Below, piece after piece: positions 1 to 5,678 of a DNA stretch of 34,866 nucleotides; position 1 is the stretch's first letter; the number at the start of each line of letters is the position of its first letter. The DNA is from Streptomyces durocortorensis (GTDB lineage: Bacteria; Actinomycetota; Actinomycetes; Streptomycetales; Streptomycetaceae): NCBI RefSeq assembly GCF_016901035.1, contig NZ_JAFEUF010000036.1:8033-42898 (forward strand), written 5' to 3'. The position numbers were made by a program, and so were the translations under genes. The notes under the pieces are model-generated. The model was not told where the DNA came from. It did no database searches and saw only the letters and a program-made list of their open reading frames with translations.

Positions 1-111
1 CCCCGCCGGGGGGGGCCGCGGCGCCGCCGCCCGCGCCCCTGCCGTCCCTCGCCCTCGGCGGCGGGCCCGCCCCCCCCCCCGCGCCCCCGGCCCCCCCCCC
101 CCCCCCCCCCC
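1..111. other. Low-complexity G/C-only stretch ending in C21
   Basis: These bases contain no A and only a few T, and finish in an uninterrupted run of 21 C (91-111). Coding sequence of rsgA becomes normal exactly after it. This looks like a contig end with poly-G/poly-C artefact rather than biological sequence. Confidence 0.6.
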
Positions 112-1264
112 GGCCGCGCTTGGCCTGCATGGCCGCGCGCCCCTCCGCGCCCTTGCGCTTCCAGTCCCGCAGGATCTCGGCGCGTACCCGGGCGTCGGTC
201 TTGGCTACGATCCGCTGGTTCTCGCGGATCAGCTTGCGGTAGCTCTCCAGCCGCCGCTCGGGCAGGGTTCCGTCCTCCAGGGCCCCGAGGACGGCGCACC
301 CCGGCTCCGCCTCGTGGGCGCAGTCGTGGAACCGGCACTCCTCGGCCAGAGCCTCGATCTCGGAGAAGACCTCGCCGACCCCGGCCCCGGCGTCGTAGAG
401 GCCGACGCCGCGCAGCCCGGGGGTGTCGATGAGGACGCCTCCCTGCGGCAGCAGCAGGAGGTTGCGGGTCGTGGTGGTGTGCCGGCCCTTGCCGTCGACG
501 TCACGGGCCGCCTGTACGTCCATCACGTCCTGGCCGAGCAGGGTGTTGGCCAGGGTGGACTTGCCCGCTCCGGAGATGCCGAGCAGCACGCTCGTGCCGC
601 CGGAGACGACGGCCCCGAAGATGTCGAGCCCCTCGCCGGTGGTGGAGCTGACGGGCAGCACCTGGACGCCGGGCGCGATGGCCTCGATGTCCTGGACGAG
701 GTGGGACAGGGTGACCGCGTCGGGCACCAGGTCGGCCTTGGTCAGGACCACGATCGGCTGGGGCCGGTGCTCCCCGCCGTGGCCGTCGCCCAGCAGCGCG
801 GCCCCCTCGGAGCTGGACAGGGCGAGCGCGAGGAACCGCTCGACCCGCCCGAGGTCCAGTTCGACGGCGAGCGAGACGCAGATGGCGATGTGGTCGATGT
901 TGGTGGCGAGCACCTGGCCCTCGGACCGCTGCGAGGAGGTGGAGCGGACGAAGGCGGTCCGGCGCGGCAGCAGCGTACGGACGAAGCGCGGGTCACCGTC
1001 GGCGTCGAGCGCCACCCAGTCGCCGGTGCAGACGATCCGCATCGGGTCACGGGGCACCACGAAGGCGGTGTCGGCGCGGACCGCGCCGTCGGCAGTGATC
1101 ACGTCGCACTGACCACGGTCCACCCGCACGACCCGACCTGGCACGAGACCTTGCTCGTCGTACGGGGAGAAAGCGGCCGCCCAGTCGTCGTCCCAGCCGT
1201 ACGGAGTCAGCGGGTGCGAGGAAGAGACAGCGGAGGAAGACAGGGAAGAAAACGAGAAAGACAA
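1..1264 (-). CDS. rsgA: Ribosome small-subunit-dependent GTPase A (RsgA/YjeQ), 3' end lost at window edge
   Basis: Circularly permuted GTPase that acts in late 30S subunit maturation. Read on the minus strand, the frame starts at TTG 1264 with GAAGGG six bases upstream and gives MSFSFSS... followed by a Ser-rich stretch and an OB-fold-like region. The permuted G-motif order is visible: TKAD near residue 173 (G4), GISGAGKST near 228 (G1), then IDTPGLRG near 278 (G3). A Cys/His zinc knuckle (ECRFHDC...GC) follows near residue 310. The order G4-G1-G3 is diagnostic of RsgA. The frame has no stop down to base 1, but bases 1-111 are nearly pure G/C and probably unreliable; the real C-terminus is likely shortly after AMQAKRGR near base 112. 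The family is well recognised; only the end is uncertain. TTG was chosen over internal starts because it has the ribosome binding site and keeps the family's N-terminal extension. Confidence 0.9.
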   Translation of the reverse strand, partial: MSFSFSSLSSSAVSSSHPLTPYGWDDDWAAAFSPYDEQGLVPGRVVRVDRGQCDVITADGAVRADTAFVVPRDPMRIVCTGDWVALDADGDPRFVRTLLPRRTAFVRSTSSQRSEGQVLATNIDHIAICVSLAVELDLGRVERFLALALSSSEGAALLGDGHGGEHRPQPIVVLTKADLVPDAVTLSHLVQDIEAIAPGVQVLPVSSTTGEGLDIFGAVVSGGTSVLLGISGAGKSTLANTLLGQDVMDVQAARDVDGKGRHTTTTRNLLLLPQGGVLIDTPGLRGVGLYDAGAGVGEVFSEIEALAEECRFHDCAHEAEPGCAVLGALEDGTLPERRLESYRKLIRENQRIVAKTDARVRAEILRDWKRKGAEGRAAMQAKRGRGGGGGGAGGAGGGAGPPPRARDGRGAGGGAAAPPGG

Positions 1265-1624
1265 GGGAAACCCTTCACAGGGTGGCCCCGGCGCGCGCGC
1301 TCGGCGCGGAAAGAAGAGAAGGGGGTCAGCCGGTGGCCACGGGGATGAGGACGATGCTCTTCCGGTTGTGGGCAGTGCCCATCGCAACGACAGTCATCAA
1401 TGTCCTCACCTCCTGATTCCCTCTGGTTCCCGGTTCCCGGAACTGGCTTCCGGCGGAACGGTGATCACCCTAGCCCTCACCCCGGGAACACCGTCAACCG
1501 ATTTATCGCGGACCACGGTCGAGGGACGTTCGAACAGGCTCATTCGCGTGGGATGGCCGCAATCTCCCTCGATCGGGTGATACGCATGCATAGGCCCCGG
1601 TCCGAGGCCGTTAGGGTGCCGAGC
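1265..1624. other. Intergenic region between divergent rsgA and DUF5949 gene
   Basis: 360 bases without an established gene. It holds the 23-codon minus-strand ORF at 1326-1397 and a cluster of GTTCCCGG-type half sites around 1425-1442 (direct repeat GGTTCCC and the odd dyad GTTCC-C-GGAAC), which could be promoter elements or operators. I could not assign a promoter with confidence. Confidence 0.4.
1326..1397 (-). CDS. Putative 23-residue peptide upstream of rsgA
   Basis: Short ORF reading MTVVAMGTAHNR... and ending in VLIPVATG, stop TGA at 1326-1328. It is preceded by an unusually strong Shine-Dalgarno, CAGGAGGTGAGG, ending about 8-10 bases before the ATG. The stop lies 61 bases before the rsgA TTG start on the same strand, so it may be a leader peptide or a small protein made from the rsgA transcript. 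I do not recognise a family. The strong ribosome binding site is the only evidence for translation; the peptide is too short for codon statistics. Confidence 0.4.
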   Translation of the reverse strand: MTVVAMGTAHNRKSIVLIPVATG

Positions 1625-2125
1625 ATGACCACACCCCAGGCCTCCACCGGCATGTTCACCCCGGCCCAGTTGGGCACCCAGATCCTGATCGGCTGGAGCG
1701 GCCGGCAGCCCGACGCGGACCAGGACACCGCCTATCTCCTCGCGTACTCGCTGGGCGACGGGCAGGACGGTCCGTTGGTCGGCCGCGAGGCCATGCGCGC
1801 CGCGCTGGAGCGTGCGGGCCTCCATGTCGGCGGCTCGATCCAGGACGCCGCCGAGAGCCCGGGCATCCAGGCGAAGCTTCTCGTCCAGGCGGGCCAGGCC
1901 GTCCTGACCCTGCCTCACCTCAGCGCGCAGTACCCGGCCCCCGCGGAGTGGCTGGCCGCGGCCCAGGCGCAGGGCCAGGTGTACGGGATGTTCGCCACGA
2001 CCCCGTGGCCGGAGGCCGTTCCCGGACAGCCGGTCAGCGAGGACCAGTTGCGTGCCTTCGCCGCCGACGAGGAAGTCGTCCGCGCCGCCGCCCACTGCCT
2101 GCTCCCGGTCCGCTCCCTGGGCTGA
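1625..2125 (+). CDS. DUF5949-type conserved protein
   Basis: 166-residue soluble protein, MTTPQASTG..., with no signal peptide or membrane segment. The sequence resembles what I recall as the streptomycete DUF5949 family (core YLLAYSLGDGQDGP, then GQAVLTLPHLSAQ, then PWPEAVPGQPVSEDQLRAFAADEE and a C-terminal AAHCLLPVRSLG). Function unknown. The ATG at 1625 was chosen because residues upstream in the open frame look non-coding and the family begins close to this point. The gene is transcribed divergently from rsgA and is closed by a perfect 21-bp hairpin 17 bases after its stop. Family assignment is from memory of conserved phrases and is moderately sure; the gene itself is clear. Confidence 0.75.
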   Translation: MTTPQASTGMFTPAQLGTQILIGWSGRQPDADQDTAYLLAYSLGDGQDGPLVGREAMRAALERAGLHVGGSIQDAAESPGIQAKLLVQAGQAVLTLPHLSAQYPAPAEWLAAAQAQGQVYGMFATTPWPEAVPGQPVSEDQLRAFAADEEVVRAAAHCLLPVRSLG

Positions 2126-2141
2126 GGCACTCCGCCGCCCC

Positions 2142-2193
2142 GCACATGACGAGGCCCACCACCCCCCGTGGAGTGGTGGGCCTCGTCATGTGC
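2142..2193 (+). terminator. Perfect 21-bp stem terminator
   Basis: Arms 2142-2162 and 2173-2193 are exactly complementary with a 10-base loop. It follows the DUF5949 gene by 17 bases. There is no T-tract, as is usual in Streptomyces. With the next hairpin (2216-2249, serving the opposite strand) it insulates two converging units. Confidence 0.9.
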
Positions 2194-2215
2194 CCGATGC
2201 CGGGCCGAGCGAGAA

Positions 2216-2249
2216 CGGGCGGCCCGAGGAGTGACCCTCGGACCGCCCG
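2216..2249 (-). terminator. Terminator of rodlin gene 1
   Basis: Arms 2216-2229 and 2236-2249 pair over 14 bases with one G-T wobble and a 6-base loop. It lies 27 bases beyond the stop codon of the minus-strand rodlin gene. Confidence 0.8.
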
Positions 2250-2275
2250 CGCTCACACCAACAGGCTGGGCTACG

Positions 2276-2683
2276 TCAGTTGTTGCCGACGCCGTTGCCC
2301 GAGAGGACCGGGATGTCGTCCAGGATGTGCGACAGCGGCTCGTCGCCCTTGGCCTGGGTGGAGTTGTCGGCGCACTGCTGGTTCTGCGGGTTGGACAGGA
2401 CGTTGACGTCCTGGACCGCGACCGGCACGAGGCCGACGAGCGAGCCGACGTTGGCCTTGAGGGGCAGGCCGACGCAGAGCTTGTTCAGGGTGCCCTGAAC
2501 GAGCTGGTTCTGCGGGCTCCAGTCACCCTCGGTCTCGGCGTTGCCGATCTCCGACTCGGCACCGTTGCCGTTGAGCGTGGTGGTGCCGCCGTCGTTGCCG
2601 ATCGCCATGGCCGTGGGAGCCGCGACTGCGGACAGACCGAGCAGGGACACGGCCACTGCAGCGCCGGCCATCATCTTCTTCAT
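2276..2683 (-). CDS. Rodlin (Rdl family) paralogue 1
   Basis: 135-residue secreted protein of the rodlin family, which with chaplins forms the rodlet layer on aerial hyphae and spores. ATG at 2683 has AAAGGTGAAG upstream. Residues 1-27 are a signal peptide (MKKMMAG..., hydrophobic core, cleavage after TAMA). The mature part has the family marks: GNDGGTTT, NGNGAESEIGNAET, GDWSPQNQLVQGTLN, two cysteines (LNKLC and NQQC), NSTQAKGDE and a terminal SGNGVGNN. It is the most diverged of the three copies here; differences include LKANVG for AKANVG and NPQNQQC for SPQNQQC. A likely promoter lies at 2725-2753 and a hairpin terminator at 2216-2249, so it seems monocistronic. S. coelicolor has two rodlins, RdlA and RdlB; I cannot say which one this matches. 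Confidence 0.92.
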   Translation of the reverse strand: MKKMMAGAAVAVSLLGLSAVAAPTAMAIGNDGGTTTLNGNGAESEIGNAETEGDWSPQNQLVQGTLNKLCVGLPLKANVGSLVGLVPVAVQDVNVLSNPQNQQCADNSTQAKGDEPLSHILDDIPVLSGNGVGNN

Positions 2684-2724
2684 CAACTTCACCTTTCGGA
2701 GCGTCCCGTTGTGGAACGTACTGA

Positions 2725-2753
2725 TCAACTGCCGTTGCCCCTGATCGGTTGCG
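2725..2753 (-). promoter_or_regulatory. Candidate sigma-BldN-like promoter of rodlin 1
   Basis: Minus strand reads CGCAAC, 17 bases, AGTTGA, with the second hexamer ending 42 bases before the ATG. As I recall, sigma-BldN uses CGTAAC-N16-CGTTGA and controls rodlin and chaplin genes in Streptomyces. The same arrangement precedes rodlin 3. Confidence 0.45.
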
Positions 2754-2801
2754 CAGTACCACTCAAATGGGTTCGTTCCGGCGCAAGGTCGACGCTTCTC
2801 G

Positions 2802-3020
2802 TCAATTCCCGGGCGTCTCAGGCCCGGGAACCTGCTCCGAGGTGCGGGCCGCGGGCACGAAACCCCCGCGACGGGGCGCGGGGCCCGGCTGCGGTTCGGC
2901 GAGGGGGTGGTCGCCTCCGGCCGCCTGCCACTCGGCGACGAGCCGGTCGTAGATCGGTGTGCCGCTCGGCGCGGGCCACCGCTCGGCGCTCTGCGGGGTC
3001 TGACTGTCGTACGGATCCAT
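2802..3020 (-). CDS. Small conserved hypothetical protein
   Basis: 72-residue ORF, MDPYDSQTPQSAERWPAP..., containing SGTPIYDRLVAEWQAAGG and a Pro/Arg-rich tail. The phrase TPIYDRLVAEW is one I remember from small streptomycete proteins of unknown role, which is the main reason to accept the ORF. No signal peptide, no membrane segment, no cysteine. It sits between two rodlin genes but has no secretion signal, so it may be unrelated to the surface layer. No function can be given. Confidence 0.6.
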   Translation of the reverse strand: MDPYDSQTPQSAERWPAPSGTPIYDRLVAEWQAAGGDHPLAEPQPGPAPRRGGFVPAARTSEQVPGPETPGN

Positions 3021-3176
3021 ACCGAGGCCCTACCCGGCCCGGGAGGGGCCGCCAGCCGGGGTTACGGCATCCGGCCCAAGCGGTTGACCCGACCGGAGGC
3101 GGCGGCACACGGCGAGGGGGGGGTCCATCCGGTCCGGCGAGGAACGGTCGCCGTACGGATGGACTGGCCCCGGGCG

Positions 3177-3194
3177 GGTCAGCGGGGGCTGACC
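3177..3194 (-). terminator. Hairpin after rodlin 2
   Basis: GGTCAGC and GCTGACC pair perfectly (7 bp) around a 4-base loop, 15 bases beyond the rodlin 2 stop. Short but GC-rich and correctly placed. Confidence 0.6.
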
Positions 3195-3208
3195 GGAGCT
3201 ACTCGGTC

Positions 3209-3619
3209 TCAGTTGTTGCCGGCGCCGTTGCCGGAGAGGACCGGGATGTCGTTCAGCAGGTGCGACAGGGCCTCGTCACCCTTGGCCTGGGTGGAGTTCT
3301 CGGTGCACTGCTGGTTCTGCGGGGAGGACAGGACGTTGATGTCCTGGACCGAGATCGGCACGACGCCGAGCAGCGAGCCGACGTTCGCCTTGGCCGGGAG
3401 GGCGATGCAGGGCTTGTTCAGCGAGCCCTGGATGAGCGCGAACTGCGGGCTCCAGTCGCCGTGGGTCTCGGAGTTGCCGTACGCCTGCGAGGCCCCGTTG
3501 CCGTTGACCGTCGTGGTGCCGCCGTCGTTGGCGATGGCCATGGCGGACGGGGCGGCCGCGGCGGAGACGCCGACGATGGAGACGGCGACGGCCGCCGAGG
3601 ACATGAACTTCTTGAACAT
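3209..3619 (-). CDS. Rodlin (Rdl family) paralogue 2
   Basis: 136-residue secreted rodlin. ATG 3619 is preceded by AGAAGGGC. Signal peptide about residues 1-28 (MFKKFMSSAAVAVS..., cleavage after SAMA). Mature part carries IANDGGTTTVNGNGASQAYGNSET, GDWSPQF, the two conserved cysteines (LNKPC, NQQC), NSTQAKGDEALSH and terminal GNGAGNN. It is very close to rodlin 3, with a block of 92 identical bases (3260-3351 against 4772-4863). Its start lies 67 bases after the stop of the unrecognised secreted protein (3687-3977), with only a short hairpin between, so the two may share a transcript. A hairpin at 3177-3194 ends the unit. Confidence 0.92.
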   Translation of the reverse strand: MFKKFMSSAAVAVSIVGVSAAAAPSAMAIANDGGTTTVNGNGASQAYGNSETHGDWSPQFALIQGSLNKPCIALPAKANVGSLLGVVPISVQDINVLSSPQNQQCTENSTQAKGDEALSHLLNDIPVLSGNGAGNN

Positions 3620-3680
3620 GGAAATGCCCTTCTGGAAAGTGGTGCTGTCAGGCGGGGAAGCCAGGGAATTGGTCGTGTCG

Positions 3681-3696
3681 CGGCGGTCAGCCGCCG
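3681..3696 (-). other. Stem-loop enclosing a stop codon
   Basis: CGGCGG and CCGCCG pair around the loop TCAG, which contains the stop codon of the secreted protein on the minus strand. It may be a weak terminator or simply stabilise the 3' end; only 67 bases separate it from the rodlin 2 start. Confidence 0.45.
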
Positions 3697-3977
3697 AGGG
3701 GAACACCGCCGAGCAGCGGAGCGGCGCCCTCGACCGCACCGGTTGCCTGGCCCGCCAGCTTGCCGACCGTGCCGTCCTCCGCGAGCGTCTCGGTGGTCTC
3801 GGCGGCCGTGTCCACCACCGGGTCCACTACCTGCGGGGCACTGGCCATGACCTGGTTGAGGCCGCTGTCGAGGCTGAAGTTGGGGGCCGTGGGCGTAGTA
3901 ACGGCGAAGGCGGGGGCGGCCGTTCCGAGGGCAGCCACGGAACCGACAACGAGGGCGGCGGTCTTCGCGTACTTCAC
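3687..3977 (-). CDS. Small secreted protein of unknown function in rodlin island
   Basis: 96 residues. The start is taken as GTG 3977 because AAGGGAACC sits at the right distance and because the neighbouring chaplin uses the same AAAAGTGAAG context; an ATG at 4031 would give an unlikely N-terminal extension. Residues 1-26 form a Sec signal peptide (MKYAKTAALVVGS..., cleavage after AFA). The mature ~70 residues begin VTTPTAPNFSLDSG and end GAAPLLGGVPLGG; they contain no cysteine and alternate small hydrophobic with Asp/Glu/Thr residues (VVDTAAETTETLAEDG). I recognise no chaplin or rodlin signature. Position (67 bases before rodlin 2, same strand) suggests a role at the hyphal surface, but that is inference. 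Confidence 0.8.
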   Translation of the reverse strand: MKYAKTAALVVGSVAALGTAAPAFAVTTPTAPNFSLDSGLNQVMASAPQVVDPVVDTAAETTETLAEDGTVGKLAGQATGAVEGAAPLLGGVPLGG

Positions 3978-4169
3978 TTTTCTGGTTCCCTTCTGCGCGG
4001 CGTCTGCTTCGGTCACGTTTCCGTGCCGCACACAAGCTCTCTTTACCTGTGACTTCTGCCGCTTTCTCCCTGATCAACGATCAAGCCGCTTCTGGGAAAC
4101 TGCGGGGCGAGAATTTTCTCCGGCACCGCCCACGCATTCTCCGCGGCAGGGACGGCAGGGAAACCAAAA

Positions 4170-4199
4170 GGCCCCGGACGGCATGTACCGTCCGGGGCC
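4170..4199 (-). terminator. Rho-independent terminator of short chaplin
   Basis: Perfect 12-bp stem (4170-4181 with 4188-4199), 6-base loop, followed on the minus strand by TTTTGGTTT. This is the most classical terminator in the window. Confidence 0.92.
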
Positions 4200-4237
4200 A
4201 ACCGATTGCGGGCCGAAGAGGCCCTGCCGACCGGAGG

Positions 4238-4471
4238 TTACTTGTTGATGCAGGTGTTGCCGAACGCCGGGTTCAGCGCACCGATCACGTTGACGGTGTT
4301 ACCGCAGAGGTTGACCGGAATGTGGATCGGGACCTGCAGGACGTTGCCGGACAGAACGCCCGGGGAACCTGCGGCAATGGCCTCGGCACCCGAGTCGGCC
4401 ATGGCCGGCGCGGCGACGCCCATCGCCAGGAACGTACCGGCGGCGACGGCGGCAACCTTGGTGAACTTCAC
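4238..4471 (-). CDS. Short chaplin
   Basis: 77-residue secreted amyloid-type surface protein of the short chaplin class. GTG 4471 is preceded by GGAAAGGGAAG; the open frame upstream (to 4549) is leader. Signal peptide residues 1-25 (cleavage after PAMA). The mature protein is one chaplin domain: DSGAEAIAAGSPGVLSGN, then VQ-free variant LQVPIHIPVNLCGNTVNV, IGALNPAFGN, TCINK. Both family cysteines are present. Ends right after the domain, with no cell-wall sorting signal, as in ChpD-H. Which orthologue it is cannot be told from one window. Own terminator at 4170-4199. Confidence 0.93.
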   Translation of the reverse strand: MKFTKVAAVAAGTFLAMGVAAPAMADSGAEAIAAGSPGVLSGNVLQVPIHIPVNLCGNTVNVIGALNPAFGNTCINK

Positions 4472-4602
4472 TTTTCTTCCCTTTCCTCGGCGGAGTCCGG
4501 TGCGGTCACGACTGTCGTGCCCCACCCGAGTCGGTACTGAATCGCTCACGACTCCTGCGCTGTCCTACGTAACGATGAACACCCGGAATCGGAACTGTTC
4601 AT

Positions 4603-4628
4603 CGGGCGGATTCACGGATATCCGCCCG
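4603..4628. repeat. Inverted repeat between rodlin 3 and chaplin
   Basis: Nine-base arms 4603-4611 and 4620-4628 (CGGGCGGAT/ATCCGCCCG) with an 8-base spacer. It lies beyond the rodlin 3 terminator and 132 bases before the chaplin start, so it could be a second terminator or an operator. Confidence 0.5.
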
Positions 4629-4658
4629 AATGCCGCAGTCACTCCCCGGGAGAAACAA

Positions 4659-4703
4659 CGGGCCCGAGCCGCTCGGTGGAGGAACTCCGAGGGCTCGGGC
4701 CCG
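4659..4703 (-). terminator. Terminator of rodlin 3
   Basis: Perfect 12-bp arms (4659-4670 and 4692-4703); the 21-base loop itself contains CTCGG/CCGAG, giving a stacked hairpin. It ends 17 bases beyond the rodlin 3 stop. Confidence 0.85.
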
Positions 4704-4720
4704 AGCAGGGCGGCCGCGGG

Positions 4721-5122
4721 TCAGTTGTTGCCGACGCCGTTGCCGGAGAGGATCGGGATGTCCTCCAGGATGTGCGACAGGGCCTCGTCACCCTTGGCCT
4801 GGGTGGAGTTCTCGGTGCACTGCTGGTTCTGCGGGGAGGACAGGACGTTGATGTCCTGGACCGCGACCGGCACGAGACCGATGAGCGAGCCGACGTTCGC
4901 CTTGGCCGGGAGGGCGATGCAGGGCTTGTTCAGCGAGCCCTGGACGAGCCCGAACTGCGGACTCCAGTCGCCGTGGGTCTCGGAGTTGCCGTACGACTGC
5001 GAAGCACCGTTGCCGTTGACCGAGGTCGTGCCGCCGTCGTTGGCGATGGCCATGGCCTGCGTCGCGCCGAGACCGAGGATGGAGGCGGCGACAGCGCCCG
5101 TAGCCAGAACCTTCTTGATCAC
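4721..5122 (-). CDS. Rodlin (Rdl family) paralogue 3
   Basis: 133-residue secreted rodlin starting at GTG 5122 with GAAGGG upstream. Signal peptide residues 1-25 (MIKKVLATGAV..., cleavage after QAMA). Mature part has IANDGGTTSVNGNGASQSYGNSET, GDWSPQFGLVQGSLN, cysteines in LNKPC and NQQC, NSTQAKGDEALSH and terminal GNGVGNN. Nearly identical to rodlin 2 in the second half, including 92 identical bases, and closer to it than to rodlin 1. Candidate promoter 5168-5195 and strong terminator 4659-4703 make it a single-gene unit, divergent from the long chaplin at 5679. Confidence 0.92.
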   Translation of the reverse strand: MIKKVLATGAVAASILGLGATQAMAIANDGGTTSVNGNGASQSYGNSETHGDWSPQFGLVQGSLNKPCIALPAKANVGSLIGLVPVAVQDINVLSSPQNQQCTENSTQAKGDEALSHILEDIPILSGNGVGNN

Positions 5123-5678
5123 GATTAACCCTTCTCGTACCGGTCGCCCCGTGGCGGAGCCCCCTGGTCAACTCGCCACGCGAGGTTAGGTTCCGCCCAT
5201 TCACCCGAATGCCGGACACGAGGGGGACTCCCCCTGCCCTTCTCGCTTCTCCTCGCACCCGGCCGTCTGTTCGTGAAGGAATTGCACACACCCTTCCGGG
5301 ACCTTCGCCCGAACGGGTGGGCGAGCACCGATCTCGCCGACGCCGCGAGACATCGACGGCGGAAGCCCGCTCCCGGTCAACACCGTCAAAAAAAAGCCCA
5401 GTTGAGGGCGAATCGTTTTTCTTGCTCTCCGAACAGGGATGTGCGGGATGCCGAGACACCACCCGTTCGGGTGATTACATAATTTCCACGCAACTCCAAG
5501 TTTCCCGCATGTGTCTGAGTCGTTATGGCAGTCGTCCAGCGCGCACGTCTTCACCCATTTTCACCATGGCTTCCCGCGGGATCCGGCTGTGCAGCCGCTC
5601 CACCCGATGGCTGCCCGACTATCCGCGCGCGAAGCACCCACGCGATGTCCTCGCGAATGTCCTAAGGAAGGGCAAGTA
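5123..5678. promoter_or_regulatory. Large divergent regulatory region, rodlin 3 / long chaplin
   Basis: 556 bases without a convincing gene, and visibly less GC-biased than its surroundings (A8 at 5388-5395, T5 near 5416, an AT-rich patch near 5475-5485). It contains the rodlin 3 promoter (5168-5195) and a 13-bp element present twice in opposite orientation: CCCGAACGGGTGG at 5308-5320 and its reverse complement at 5459-5471. The latter is part of the perfect 14-bp palindrome CACCCGTTCGGGTG at 5460-5473. The chaplin start lies 205 bases further, so its 5' UTR may be long. ORFs here have no coding-like base use. Confidence 0.6.
5168..5195 (-). promoter_or_regulatory. Candidate sigma-BldN-like promoter of rodlin 3
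   Basis: Minus strand reads CGGAAC, 16 bases, AGTTGA; the -10 hexamer ends 46 bases before the GTG start. Layout matches the rodlin 1 candidate (42 bases). Similarity to the sigma-BldN consensus is from memory. Confidence 0.45.

Noticed and set aside
314-1348. Long plus-strand ORF of 344 codons, and 423-1112
   Set aside because: They lie opposite rsgA, which has clear GTPase motifs in the minus frame; composition is that of an antisense shadow.
2168-3850. 560-codon plus-strand ORF
   Set aside because: Antisense to rodlins 1 and 2, crosses terminators and promoters, and has no recognisable domain.
5201-5554. 117-codon minus-strand ORF in the rodlin 3/chaplin gap
   Set aside because: No GC3 bias, no ribosome binding site and no known motif; it overlaps the regulatory palindrome.
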